A DNA stretch of 64,000 nucleotides from Phycisphaerae bacterium (GTDB lineage: Bacteria > Planctomycetota > Phycisphaerae > UBA1845 > Fen-1342). The stretch covers positions 62,001 through 126,000 of the forward strand of contig JAUIEC010000001.1 of assembly GCA_030428945.1 (NCBI GenBank), given 5' to 3'. The translations under genes were made by a program, and so were the position numbers. The notes under the pieces were generated by a model, which worked only from the letters and a program-made list of their open reading frames with translations, was not told the DNA's origin and made no database searches. Positions 30,187 through 39,069 of this stretch are shown piece by piece; the first letter of the stretch is position 1, and each line of letters opens with the position of its first letter.

Positions 30187-31650
30187 TCACGCCTTGCCGC
30201 GACTCACCTGCCTGTGCTCGCGGATCGCCAGCAGCACGAAGCTGATCAGCAGCGCGAGCGTCGACAGAACCGCGAGCATCGTCGTGAACCCGCGCTGGTC
30301 GGGTTGGCCGGCCCAGCGGAAGGAGGTCATCTCGAAACCGCCGACGATCACCAGCGGCACCAGCACCGTCAGCCACGCCGGCCGGATCATCGACAGCGCG
30401 ATCGCGAACGGAATGCACAGGAAGATGTACCGTTCGTGCACGCGGGTCGGTAGCATGAACGCGCACAGCATCACCATGAACGCAAACCCGACGTAGCTGA
30501 CCGGCTGCCAGCCCCACTTCCGCCCGGCCAGAACGGCACCGGCGATCAGCCCCAGCGCCAGCAGCACCTTGCCGAAGCGGTCCTTGCTGATCCCGAAGAT
30601 CGGCGCCGTGCTGTCGAGCGCCTCGGGCGTGCCGCCGTTGGACTGGAAGTCAAACCACCACAGGTTGAACGCGTTCAGCGTCGTCCGCTTGTACAGATCG
30701 CCCGCGACCGTGTCGATGTACGCCCGTTTGAACCAGAGCGCCGACTTCCAGGCCTGGTCCTCGGCCGGCAGGTTCTCGACCTTCGCGCCCGCGATCGAAT
30801 GCGGCAGCGACAGCACCGCCGCGACCACCAGCGCGATCACGCCCGTCAGCAGCGGACCGGCCGCCGCCTTGAGCGACTCGCGCCGCAGGCGGGCGAACGC
30901 CGCGAACAGCAGAACCGGGCCCAGCAGGATCGCATGCGGCTTCAGCAGCAGCGCGCAGCCGTAGACGATGCCGGCCGGAATGTACCGCTGCCGCAGCAGC
31001 AGCACGGTCGTCCAGACCAGCGGGGCCGCGACCCACGAGTCGACCTGGTTCCAGAAGGCCGAGTCCAGGAAGATCGGCGGCGCCAGGATCGTGATCGCGA
31101 AACCCAGCGCGGCCCGCAGGCGAGCGCCGCCCAGCGCCAGGATCAGCGCGGCCACGCCCCAGGCGAGGATGAAGTCGAACACGATCGCCGGCAGGGCGGC
31201 GACGAAGCGGGCCGTCAGCGTGTTGGCGACACGCCCGGTGACCGGGGTGCCGCGCGGAATGCCTCCCCGGCCGTTGGCGTTGATCGTGACCTCGTCGGCC
31301 AGTGCGCTCCACAGGCCGCCCTGGACCCAGAAGATCCAGGTGCTCAGCGGCAGGTAGTTGCAGGCGTGCGGGATGCGGACCGGGATGTCCTGGAAGCGCC
31401 CGTCGCGGGCGAAGTAGCGGTAGATCACCGGCCAGGGCTGCGACTGGGCGTAGATGTTGGTCGCCCCGCCGCGCCAGGATTCCTCGGCCCAGGCCATGAA
31501 GTCGGTGTGATCCGGCCGATAGGAGTACTGCGGCGCATACGTCAGCGAGACGCCCCGGGCGAAGAGTCCCAGGATGATGCTGGTCACCACGATCAGCAGG
31601 CCGGGTGACAGCGGTGGCCGCGCGGGGGTGGTTTCGGCGTTCGAGGACAT
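30187..31650 (-). CDS. Polytopic membrane protein, GT-C mannosyltransferase-like
   Basis: A 487-residue protein with about 9-11 hydrophobic segments. The N-terminus after TM1 has the loop YSYRPDHTDFMAWAEESWRGG, with acidic residues placed like the catalytic loop of GT-C enzymes. DSAFWNQVDSWVAAPLVW and KPHAILLGPVLLF resemble the PIG-M/PigB-like and DUF2029-like families. It should transfer a sugar from a lipid carrier on the outside of the membrane. I chose ATG 31650 (MSSNAETT), which lies just before TM1. It is inside the region bounded by composite repeats B and C. Confidence 0.75.
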   Translation of the reverse strand: MSSNAETTPARPPLSPGLLIVVTSIILGLFARGVSLTYAPQYSYRPDHTDFMAWAEESWRGGATNIYAQSQPWPVIYRYFARDGRFQDIPVRIPHACNYLPLSTWIFWVQGGLWSALADEVTINANGRGGIPRGTPVTGRVANTLTARFVAALPAIVFDFILAWGVAALILALGGARLRAALGFAITILAPPIFLDSAFWNQVDSWVAAPLVWTTVLLLRQRYIPAGIVYGCALLLKPHAILLGPVLLFAAFARLRRESLKAAAGPLLTGVIALVVAAVLSLPHSIAGAKVENLPAEDQAWKSALWFKRAYIDTVAGDLYKRTTLNAFNLWWFDFQSNGGTPEALDSTAPIFGISKDRFGKVLLALGLIAGAVLAGRKWGWQPVSYVGFAFMVMLCAFMLPTRVHERYIFLCIPFAIALSMIRPAWLTVLVPLVIVGGFEMTSFRWAGQPDQRGFTTMLAVLSTLALLISFVLLAIREHRQVSRGKA

Positions 31651-31811
31651 GCCGGGTTTTATATCTGAAAGGGAGCGCGGGAGCGAGGGAACGGGTCGTG
31701 CGGGCGCCTGCCGGCCCGCGATCGTGATCGCCCGTCGGCACTGCAAAGACCGCCGATGTTTGTAGTTGCGGGCCCCCGCGGGGCTCGTACACTTGCGCAG
31801 GAGGTCCGCAG

Positions 31812-32291
31812 GTGAGCAATGCCATGTCGAACGTGTGTCCGCGATGCCGTCACGAGAGTCCCCCGGCCGCCCGCTACTGCGCGTCGTGCGGGCTGGCCCT
31901 GGATCTGACCGAGCAGGGCGCCGGCGGGGCGGGGCGGGTGCGTCATCCGCAACCGGCCGCGGTACCGCCGGGGGCGATTCCGGTCGAGGATGCGACGCAG
32001 TTGTACTTCACCTACGAGTCGGCCCTGGGCGGGCATGACCTGAGCGGGACCGAGGGGTTGCGGATCCGGGTCGCGAACGTCGGCTACCCGCTGCAGGAAC
32101 TGCAGTTCGAGGTGCGCGGGATCGGCCGGGACGGCGCGCCGGTTCTGCGGCGGGTGTACGAGGTGCCGCACCTGGGGCATGCCGACTGGGCCGAGATCGA
32201 GACGCCGTCGTACGACATCGCCGGTCCGCTGCGAATCCTGCACGTGAAACTGATCGGGGCGCAGTTCGCGCCGGCCGACGAAACAACCTGA
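31812..32291 (+). CDS. Zinc-ribbon protein
   Basis: A 159-residue protein. The N-terminal CPRCRHESPPAARYCASCG is a C-x2-C-x13-C-x2-C zinc ribbon. A Pro/Ala-rich linker follows, then a ~100-residue domain with beta-strand character (LRIRVANVGYPLQELQFEVRG). The GTG at 31812 is favoured by AGGAGGT 6 bases upstream; an ATG four codons later is an alternative. The SPFH gene follows after 15 bases, so they may be one operon. The function is unknown. Confidence 0.78.
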   Translation: MSNAMSNVCPRCRHESPPAARYCASCGLALDLTEQGAGGAGRVRHPQPAAVPPGAIPVEDATQLYFTYESALGGHDLSGTEGLRIRVANVGYPLQELQFEVRGIGRDGAPVLRRVYEVPHLGHADWAEIETPSYDIAGPLRILHVKLIGAQFAPADETT

Positions 32292-32306
32292 GAGGAGGCT
32301 GGTCCG

Positions 32307-33278
32307 ATGGAATACATGTGGCTGCTGGTACCGGTTGGGCTGTTTGCGCTGTACATCTTCTTTGCCGGGTGGTTCACGGTGGAGCAACAGACGCGGGCCG
32401 TGGTTGAACGGTTCGGCAAGTTCCACAAGATCTGCGGGCCGGGCCTGAACTTCAAGGTCCCGATGGTCGACAAGATCGCCGGCCGGATCACGCACCGCGT
32501 GCGTGAGCTCGAGATTCACGTCGAGTCCAAGACGCGCGACGACGTCTTCGTCGACATCCTGATCGCGGTGCAGTTCTTCGTGAAGGAAGACGCCAACACG
32601 GTTCAGCAGGCGTTCTACAAGCTGATGAACCCCGAGCAGCAGATCAGCTCGTACGTCTTCGACACGGTCCGCGCGCTGGTGCCCGAGATGGGCGTCGACC
32701 ATGTCTTCTCCGAGAAGGAAAAGATCGCGACGGCGGTCAAGGAACGGGTCGCCGACATCATGGAGGAGTTCGGCTACACGATCCTGCAGGCCCTGGTCAA
32801 CGACATTCAGCCGGACAGCGAAGTCAAGAAGGCGATGAACAAGGTCAACGCCAGCGCCCGCATGAAGGAAGCCGCCCGCAACGAGGCCGAGGCCGAGAAG
32901 ATCCGCGTGATCGCCGAAGCCGAAGCCGAGGCCCGCGCCAAGGAACTGCAGGGCAGCGGCATCGCCCGGCAGCGCCTCGCGATCGCCCGCGGGTTGAAGG
33001 AGTCGGTCGAGGCCTGCTCCGAGGCCGGCATTTCGCCCGAGGAAGCGACCCGCATGGTCCTGCTGACGCAGCACTACGACACCGTCACCGCGGTCGGTGG
33101 CCGCAGCAAGGCGACCGTCATGATGCTGCCCTACACCCCGGACGGCATGGCCGGCGTCAGCGACCAGATCATGCAGGCCCTGCTGACCTCGCACTCGGCC
33201 GTCCAGCCCAGTGAACCCGACCGCGACGACCCCGACTATCGCAGGGAAGACCACCGCCCGCCGCCGCCGACGGCCTAG
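32307..33278 (+). CDS. SPFH/band 7 protein (stomatin or HIR-like)
   Basis: A 323-residue membrane-anchored scaffold. One N-terminal segment (LLVPVGLFALYIFFAGWF) precedes the SPFH domain, with FTVEQQTRAVVERFGKFHKI and PGLNFKVPMVDKI, then an Ala/Glu-rich coiled coil (EAEKIRVIAEAEAEARAKEL) and a variable tail. The order resembles plant HIR and bacterial stomatin proteins, which organise membrane microdomains and proteases. AGAGGAGG lies just upstream of the ATG. It probably works with the zinc-ribbon protein 15 bases upstream. Confidence 0.9.
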   Translation: MEYMWLLVPVGLFALYIFFAGWFTVEQQTRAVVERFGKFHKICGPGLNFKVPMVDKIAGRITHRVRELEIHVESKTRDDVFVDILIAVQFFVKEDANTVQQAFYKLMNPEQQISSYVFDTVRALVPEMGVDHVFSEKEKIATAVKERVADIMEEFGYTILQALVNDIQPDSEVKKAMNKVNASARMKEAARNEAEAEKIRVIAEAEAEARAKELQGSGIARQRLAIARGLKESVEACSEAGISPEEATRMVLLTQHYDTVTAVGGRSKATVMMLPYTPDGMAGVSDQIMQALLTSHSAVQPSEPDRDDPDYRREDHRPPPPTA

Positions 33279-33873
33279 CCGGGTGAAAGGGATCTTGTGG
33301 CACCGGCGTCTCGCCGGGGGACTTGTCGCACCGGCGTCTCGCCGGTGGTTTTCCCGGCTGACAGAATCACAGGCGGGACGCCTGTGCCACAAGAATCACA
33401 GGCGGGACGCCTGTGCCACAGAATCACAGCCGGGACGCCTGTGCCACAAGGATCACAGGCGGGACGCCTGTGCCACAGAGCCCCGGAGACCGCGTCGATG
33501 ACGCACCCTGCACCGGTGCCGGGGCGGTGGACTTGTGGCACCGGCGTCTCGCCGGTGGTTTTCCCGGCTGACAGGCTCACAGGCGGGACGCCTGTGCCAC
33601 AGAGTCAGAAGACACTGCTCAAGAGCTCAAGAGCAGTGGCACCGGAGCACGAACGCTGCATCGATCCGTTGGCCGAGGGACTGCGACGGTCACTGAGCAA
33701 TCCCCTTTCCCCCTCAATCTTCTTGCCCCACCTCGCTCCCTCGCTCCACCTCGCTCCCTCGCTCCTCGCTCCCTCGCTCCCTTGCTCCCTCGCTCCCTCC
33801 AGACTAGGACACCTAGGAACGGCGTATACTCGCCCGGTGCGGCCGACGCGGGTCGTGCCGGAAGGAGCAGCGG
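33279..33873 (-). repeat. Composite hairpin block C, R3 hairpin and octamer tract
   Basis: Block C (33295-33603) holds R2 hairpins at both ends, the linker TTTTCCCGGCTGACAG, a run of R1 units (arms CACAGGCG/CGCCTGTG, loop GGA) and the core shared with block B, here inverted (about 33473-33529). R3 follows (33607-33642: AGAAGACACTGCTC ... GAGCAGTGGCAC). CTCCCTCG-type octamers occupy about 33728-33800. The promoter of the next gene is near 33825. Confidence 0.85.
33825..33830 (+). promoter_or_regulatory. Possible -10 box (TATACT)
   Basis: TATACT lies 44 bases before the start of the hypothetical gene, in GC-rich surroundings. CCTAGGAAC (33812-33820) is just upstream. No clear -35 box is visible, so this is tentative. 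Confidence 0.3.
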
Positions 33874-34407
33874 ATGCAGCGTCGTCATACCGAATTCTTC
33901 GGACCCGATCTGATTCGGGCACCCGTCCTGTCGGGCAGTCCCGAGGTTGCGGCCGTGCAGATCGCGGCCGCCGTGGCGCAGTTGCGGGCGCCGCTGACGC
34001 GTGACCTGGCGGCCCTCGAGCAGCACACCGACCTGATCCGCAACCTGGCCGACCGCCTGTTCCCCGACTACGCCAGCGGCCTGGCTCTGGCGGTCGAAGA
34101 CGAGAGTGCGAACGTCGTGACGACTTCGATTTGCGTCCAGACGCCGCACGCGACGGTCCTGCGCTGCTGGCTGGCGGACGCGGGGGCGGAGGCGCCGACG
34201 ACGACGCCACCCAACGCGGTCGAGTTCCTCAGCGGCACGATCCTCGAAGAGATCACGCCGCGAACGAGCTATGTCATCCTGACACCCGCCAGCGGAATCA
34301 TCACCGTCCGCGTCACCAAACCCGGAACGGCCGATTACCGCTGGGGCGCCACCATCCTCGGCCGGGCTCGGTTCTCACCCACGCTTCAGTTCCGGCGGGG
34401 CACCTAG
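33874..34407 (+). CDS. Hypothetical protein
   Basis: A 177-residue soluble protein starting MQRRHTEFFGPDLIR. The first half is helical (an ~80-residue helical bundle), the second half is beta-rich and Thr/Pro-rich (TPRTSYVILTPASGIITVRV). I recognise no family. AAGGAG lies about 6 bases before the ATG. The gene is flanked by composite repeats C and D, in the same orientation. Confidence 0.65.
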   Translation: MQRRHTEFFGPDLIRAPVLSGSPEVAAVQIAAAVAQLRAPLTRDLAALEQHTDLIRNLADRLFPDYASGLALAVEDESANVVTTSICVQTPHATVLRCWLADAGAEAPTTTPPNAVEFLSGTILEEITPRTSYVILTPASGIITVRVTKPGTADYRWGATILGRARFSPTLQFRRGT

Positions 34408-34732
34408 TGGTGGTGAAACGTGCAGGACTCCGCGCGCGTTGACTTGTGGCACCGGCGTCTCGCCGGTGGTTCTCACGCTGACAACATCACAGGCGGGACG
34501 CCTGTGCCACAAGGATCACAGGCGGGACGCCTGTGCCACAAGAATCACAGGCGGGACGCCTGTGCCACAGAGAATCACAGGCGGGACGCCTGTACCACAA
34601 AGCCCCGGGAGGCCACGTCTCTGATCCCTCGTCTCTTCTTCTCTTCTTCTCTTTGTTTTTCTCTCTTTGTTTTTTTTTCTCTCTCTCTCGTGCTCTTCCT
34701 GGCTCCCTCGCTCCCTCGCTCCCTGGCTCCCT
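34408..34732 (-). repeat. Composite hairpin block D and octamer tract
   Basis: Block D (34444-34600) has one R2 hairpin, the linker TCTCACGCTGACAAC and four R1 units, ending in a shortened form of the core (AGCCCCGGGAGGCCACGTC). A pyrimidine-rich tract (34640-34690, TCTTCTCTTTG) and CTCCCTCG octamers (34697-34732) follow, next to the stop of the S9 peptidase on the minus strand. Confidence 0.85.
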
Positions 34733-36682
34733 TCACTTGACATACTGATCGAACCAGTTCAGTTGTCGCGTGTAGAGGTCGATCCGGTGGGCGCGTTCGC
34801 TGATGCCGTGTCCGCTGCGCGGGTAGAGCACCATCTGCGTCGGCACTTCGCGGATCTTCAGCGCGGTGTAGAGTTCCAGCGCCTGGCCGGGGTGGACGCG
34901 GTCGTCGCCGGCACCGTGCAGGATCAGCGTCGGCGTCTGCGCGACGGCGATCCGCGACAGCGGCGAACGCTCCCAGTACAACTCGAGGTTGTCGTACGCG
35001 TACCGGTTCCAGTGCACCAGCGACATCTCGTGCGGAATGTCCGTCGTTCCCGCGAAACTCAGCCAGTTCGAAATGCCCGCGCCCATGATCGCGGCCTTGA
35101 ACACCTCGCTGTGGTGCGTCGCCGCCAGGGCCGACAGGTAGCCGCCGTACGACCAGCCGCCGATCCCGACCCGCTGCGGATCGGTGATGCCGTCATCGAC
35201 CAGCTTGCGAAGACCCGCCAGGATGTCGGCGAACTCCTCGCCGCCAAGATCGTCGTGATCCCCCTGGCTGAACGCCACGCCGCGACCGCCCGATCCGCGG
35301 TAGTTCGGCTGCAGCACGACGTAGCCGCGGGCCGCCAGCATCTGCGGCAGACTCTGCCAGCCGTTCTGGCTGACGCCCTCGGGACCGCCATGCGGATGAA
35401 TGATCGTCGGGTAACGCTGCCCGGCCGCATAGTCACGCGGATACGTCAGCACGCCCGCGATCTGCAACTCGCCCGACTGCCAGTTGATCGTCTCCTGCCG
35501 CGCCAGCCGGACCGCTTCCAGTTGCGGGTTGCTGTCCGTCCAGCGCGTCGCCTCCGCGTCCCAGGCATCCGCGACGAAGACCTCGGCCGGGTGCTCCGGC
35601 CTGCTCGCGATCGACGCCACCAGCCCCGTCCCGCGCTGCAGCGCGATCTGCCGGGTGACCTGCCGGAGCGGTTGGCCGTGCGTGGTCTGCTGGCTGGTCG
35701 GCGCCGAGATCAGCCGGGTCCCGGTGCCGCCGTCGACCAGGACCAGCAGATTGCTGTCGCTGGTCCATTCGACCTGCTGCACCGACACCTCGCCCAGGCC
35801 CAGCCGACGGGCCGCGCCGGTCGGAAGGTCGACCAGGAACACCGTCTGCGGCAGCGGATCGTTCAGCGCGGTGGCGCCCGCGAACGCCAGTCGCTTCCCG
35901 TCCGGTGAAACCGCCAGGTCGCCGAGCTTGCCGGCCGTCTCGCAGATCGGGCGCAGGCTGCCGCCCTCCGCGGACAGCAGGTACAGGCGGCTGAACATCA
36001 TCTGGTCATCGACCCGCGGCGTCCGCGCGGCCGCCACCACCAGCCCGCTGCCGTCCGGCAGCCAGACAAAGTTCCCGGCCGAGCGGTCCTCCTCGAACAG
36101 CACCCGTTCCGTGCCGGTCGCGATGTCGAGCAGCCAGACGCGGGTGTACTTGTGATCCTGGTCGACGACGGTCCAGTCCCGGCCGGCTTCCTCGGCTTCG
36201 GTCTCTTCTTCGCTGGGGGGATCGGCGGCGGTGAAGGCGATCCTGGTGCCGTCGGGGCTCCAGGCGTAGGCCTGTACCGCGGTCTCGTGCGTGGTCAGCG
36301 GGCGGGCCTCGCCGCCGCGCGGGTCGATCACGAAGACCTGCGTCTTCTCGTGATGCTCGTCGCGTTGCGCGCGGAACGCCAGCAGGCGCCCGTCCGGCGA
36401 GAACCGCGGGTTGCTCGCGTTGCCCTTCTGACGCGTCAACGGGCGGGCGTCGTCGGGGCCGGCGGCCAGCCAGACCTGGCTGTAGTCGCCGCCCGGTTCG
36501 TCATCGGCCGCGCGGGGGATCGACCGCACGAACGCGACCTGTCGCGCGGTCGGGTGCAGATCGATGTCGCTGTTCTGCTGAAGCGTGACGACGACTTCGG
36601 GGGTCAGGGCCGCGTCCTCGGCCGTAGCGCGGGTGGCGGCAACTCCCACCAGGGTGAGAAGCAGAGCGGCGTGCAGGCGCAT
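34733..36682 (-). CDS. S9 family prolyl oligopeptidase-like serine peptidase
   Basis: A 649-residue exported peptidase. Residues 1-~20 form a signal peptide (MRLHAALLLTLVGVAATRATA). The N-half is a WD/Kelch-like beta-propeller (repeats such as NPRFSPDGRLLAFRAQ) that gates the active site. The C-half is an alpha/beta hydrolase with Ser about residue 511 in GGWSYGGYL, Asp in GAGDDRVHPGQALELY and His in YPRSGHGISE. It cleaves short peptides, perhaps acylaminoacyl or dipeptidyl. GGAG sits about 7 bases before the chosen ATG; an ATG four codons upstream is possible. Confidence 0.92.
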   Translation of the reverse strand: MRLHAALLLTLVGVAATRATAEDAALTPEVVVTLQQNSDIDLHPTARQVAFVRSIPRAADDEPGGDYSQVWLAAGPDDARPLTRQKGNASNPRFSPDGRLLAFRAQRDEHHEKTQVFVIDPRGGEARPLTTHETAVQAYAWSPDGTRIAFTAADPPSEEETEAEEAGRDWTVVDQDHKYTRVWLLDIATGTERVLFEEDRSAGNFVWLPDGSGLVVAAARTPRVDDQMMFSRLYLLSAEGGSLRPICETAGKLGDLAVSPDGKRLAFAGATALNDPLPQTVFLVDLPTGAARRLGLGEVSVQQVEWTSDSNLLVLVDGGTGTRLISAPTSQQTTHGQPLRQVTRQIALQRGTGLVASIASRPEHPAEVFVADAWDAEATRWTDSNPQLEAVRLARQETINWQSGELQIAGVLTYPRDYAAGQRYPTIIHPHGGPEGVSQNGWQSLPQMLAARGYVVLQPNYRGSGGRGVAFSQGDHDDLGGEEFADILAGLRKLVDDGITDPQRVGIGGWSYGGYLSALAATHHSEVFKAAIMGAGISNWLSFAGTTDIPHEMSLVHWNRYAYDNLELYWERSPLSRIAVAQTPTLILHGAGDDRVHPGQALELYTALKIREVPTQMVLYPRSGHGISERAHRIDLYTRQLNWFDQYVK

Positions 36683-36767
36683 GGGATTCTCCATTCAGAA
36701 AGGCCTCGTGGCCGGTTAGGATACAGTTGTCCCGCAGGGGGCACACGCACTTCGCCAGGAGACCGAC

Positions 36768-37220
36768 ATGGCTGACGCCGACGCCTGCCAGCGCGAGGTC
36801 CTGGGTCTGCACCAGTTCTTCGAGGACTGGTTCGCCGGCCGGATCGACGCCGGGCCCGACAGTTTCGCACGTTGTACGAATGTCCTGGCCCCCGAGTTCA
36901 CGCTGATCAATCCCGACGGCGAGCGGACGGACCGCCCGGACCTGCTGGAGCGCCTGCAGGCCGCGCATGGGCACGCGGGGCACACCTACTTTCACATTCG
37001 CATCGCCGATGTCGAGAGTCGCCGCCTGGCGGACGGACTCTGGCTGGTGACCTACCAGGAGTGGCAGGAAACCGACGGCTTCATCACCGCCCGCTGGAGT
37101 TCCGCGATCCTGCGCGAAGCAACCGGGCCCGACAACGGACTGACCTGGGTGCATGTCCAGGAGACGTGGATCGCGGCCGAAGATGAGCCCGAGCACGAAC
37201 CGGCCGCGACGGCGCAATAG
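36768..37220 (+). CDS. DUF4440/SnoaL-like protein
   Basis: A 150-residue cytoplasmic protein with the cone-shaped NTF2-like pattern: an N-terminal helix (QREVLGLHQFFEDWFAG), then LAPEFTLINPDGERTDR, VESRRLADGLWLVTYQEWQE and RWSSAILRE. The family includes nuclear-transport-like folds of unknown function and small enzymes. It diverges from the S9 peptidase gene with a short 73-base gap and converges with the PEP-CTERM gene. Confidence 0.75.
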   Translation: MADADACQREVLGLHQFFEDWFAGRIDAGPDSFARCTNVLAPEFTLINPDGERTDRPDLLERLQAAHGHAGHTYFHIRIADVESRRLADGLWLVTYQEWQETDGFITARWSSAILREATGPDNGLTWVHVQETWIAAEDEPEHEPAATAQ

Positions 37221-37300
37221 CAGGACCCGTCCGCAGGTGCGAACGGGCCCGTGCTTCGGAAGGCAATTCCGGTCTTCAGGAGTCTGTGGCTGCGCCGAGC

Positions 37301-38002
37301 CTAGCGGCGGCGGACCAGCAGCAGGCCGAGCGTCAGCAGGGCGAGGCTGGCCGGTTCGGGAACCACCAGGACGAAGTCAAAGGTCGCGTCACCGCTCGAG
37401 TTGACGCCGTTGGTCAGGACGGTCGCGTCGGCGGTCAGGGTGTAGGTCCCCGGCCCGAGCAGTCCGTTGGAGATGATCGGCACGAGCCCGTTGTTGGTGG
37501 TCGTGTTGACGATGTCTCCGCCGGGACCGGTCAGGGTGACATTGGCCGAGATCGTCTGGACGAAGCCGGAGACGGTCGCGTCAACGCTGCCGGTCAGGGC
37601 GTAGGGGGTGCTGGCCAGGATGTCGAAGGTGACTTCGAAGGTGTTGGTCGCGGCGGCGGCGACGCCGAAGATGTGCGACTGATCGGCGGTGGCGTCGGCG
37701 GTCCCGAGTCCGAAGATCGTCTCGTCCTGGATGTCCGATGACTGGGTGGCGTTCGAACTGTTGGTCGGGTCGACGCCGACGGCGCCGAGCGACGCGTCGG
37801 CACTGAGGTTCTTGGTGTAGGGGTCGTAGTGGAAGACTACGTCGCTGTCGTTGTCAAAGCTGGGGTTTTCGCTTCCGCCGATGATGGCATCGACTTCGAG
37901 AAAGCGTTCGGCACTGGTGGGGTTGATGGTGCCCGCCACGGCCAGACTGCCGCCGGCTACCAGCAGAGCAACAACACCACCGGCCCGGATTGATCCGCGC
38001 AT
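37301..38002 (-). CDS. PEP-CTERM sorting domain protein
   Basis: A 233-residue exported protein with a signal peptide (GGVVALLVAGGSLAVAG) and a beta-rich, Thr/Asn/Gly body. The C-terminal PEP-CTERM signal reads VPEPASLALLTLGLLLVRRR: the VPEP motif, a hydrophobic span and basic residues. Such proteins are cut and transferred by an exosortase, which is not in the window, and are linked to exopolysaccharide surfaces. A palindrome sits in its upstream region. Confidence 0.92.
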   Translation of the reverse strand: MRGSIRAGGVVALLVAGGSLAVAGTINPTSAERFLEVDAIIGGSENPSFDNDSDVVFHYDPYTKNLSADASLGAVGVDPTNSSNATQSSDIQDETIFGLGTADATADQSHIFGVAAAATNTFEVTFDILASTPYALTGSVDATVSGFVQTISANVTLTGPGGDIVNTTTNNGLVPIISNGLLGPGTYTLTADATVLTNGVNSSGDATFDFVLVVPEPASLALLTLGLLLVRRR

Positions 38003-38388
38003 CGTTTCCTCCTCCGTGAGACAAACCAGAGATGAGACGGTTTGCTTGCTACGATTGCCGGGGCTGTACGGACCCCGACGACACGTCCGAAATCCTACCC
38101 GCCCGCGCCAGGTGTGAAAACCCGTTTTTATGTCCTATAAAAACGCAGCATACGCTCGCGCAACGGCGTCGTGGCCCGACAGGCGGGCTGAAGAGCCGAT
38201 AAGAAACTTCGCCGAAATCGGGCGCGGGCTGCCGGTCGCCGCGCAGCGCTACGACTTCGGATCGGCCGAGGCGGCCGGGCGGGGGGGAGAGTCGGTGCTT
38301 GCCGGGCGGGGGCGGAAAACAAAAACAGGCCGACCTGCCCGCGCGGGCAAGCCGGCCTGCTGTACAGGAGGAGGTCTATCGGCCGCGA
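38003..38388 (-). other. Upstream region of PEP-CTERM gene 1 and terminator of gene 2
   Basis: No gene is seen. It contains a perfect palindrome at 38123-38145 (arms CGTTTTTAT and ATAAAAACG, 5-base loop) about 120 bases upstream of the PEP-CTERM gene at 38002, and a hairpin with T-tract (38316-38359) ending the second PEP-CTERM gene at 38389. Promoters should lie between them. Confidence 0.7.
38316..38359 (-). terminator. Rho-independent terminator of the second PEP-CTERM gene
   Basis: On the minus strand CAGGCCG and CGGCCTG pair (38326-38332 with 38353-38359) around an inner TGCCCGC/GCGGGCA stem (38336-38349). The hairpin is followed on that strand by TTTTTGTTTT (complement of 38316-38325). 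It lies about 30 bases beyond the stop at 38389. Confidence 0.8.
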
Positions 38389-39069
38389 CTAAGCGCGACG
38401 GGCGAAAAGGACTCCGCCCAGCGCGAGGAGGAACGCGGCGGCAGGCTCAGGAACGATGGAGATCCCGTCCAGGCGAAAGTCGGTCCCTTTGTCCGGCTCG
38501 AACATGATCGTGATGCTCTCGACATCCGCACCGCTGAACGCGATCGGAATCGAAATGTCCTGCGCACCGGTCATGCTGACCATGTCGCTGCCGTCGGCCG
38601 TGCTCATGTCCGAGAACAGCACACCGACGCTGACCTGCATCGCGTCGTTGGCGCCGTCGTAGTCGTCCAGGCTGATCACGACCATGTCCTGGCCGTCCAG
38701 GCTCTGCCCCAGACCGGTTCCGGTCAGGCCGTCGTAGGTCAGCGTCAGCTTGCCTTCGGCCCCGGCGAACGACGAGTAGTTCAGCAGGCCCGGGCCGGCG
38801 AAGATGCCGACTTCGGCCTCGTCGATGTCGACGATGTCGGCGCTCTCGAATTCGCCGATGGTGTTGCGGCGGGTCAGCAGGTCGCCGACGCCGATTCCGT
38901 CGAACTCGGTCGCGTTGAACATCGAGTCAATCGAGTTCAGCTCGATCGGCCAGAGGTTGTCTTCGACCAGCGAAAAATCGTCGAGGTTGATCTGAGCCGA
39001 CGCGCCTCCGGCCACCAGGCCGGCTACGGTCAGCGCGCACATCCGGCGCACAGTCTTCCGATTCACCAC
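38389..39069 (-). CDS. PEP-CTERM sorting domain protein
   Basis: A 226-residue exported protein with signal peptide (MCALTVAGLVAGGASA), an acidic beta-rich body and a C-terminal sorting signal VPEPAAAFLLALGGVLFARR. It is likely an extracellular structural or adhesion protein processed by an exosortase. The two PEP-CTERM genes lie on the same strand, separated by 386 bases with their own terminator, so each probably has its own promoter. Confidence 0.92.
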   Translation of the reverse strand: MVNRKTVRRMCALTVAGLVAGGASAQINLDDFSLVEDNLWPIELNSIDSMFNATEFDGIGVGDLLTRRNTIGEFESADIVDIDEAEVGIFAGPGLLNYSSFAGAEGKLTLTYDGLTGTGLGQSLDGQDMVVISLDDYDGANDAMQVSVGVLFSDMSTADGSDMVSMTGAQDISIPIAFSGADVESITIMFEPDKGTDFRLDGISIVPEPAAAFLLALGGVLFARRA

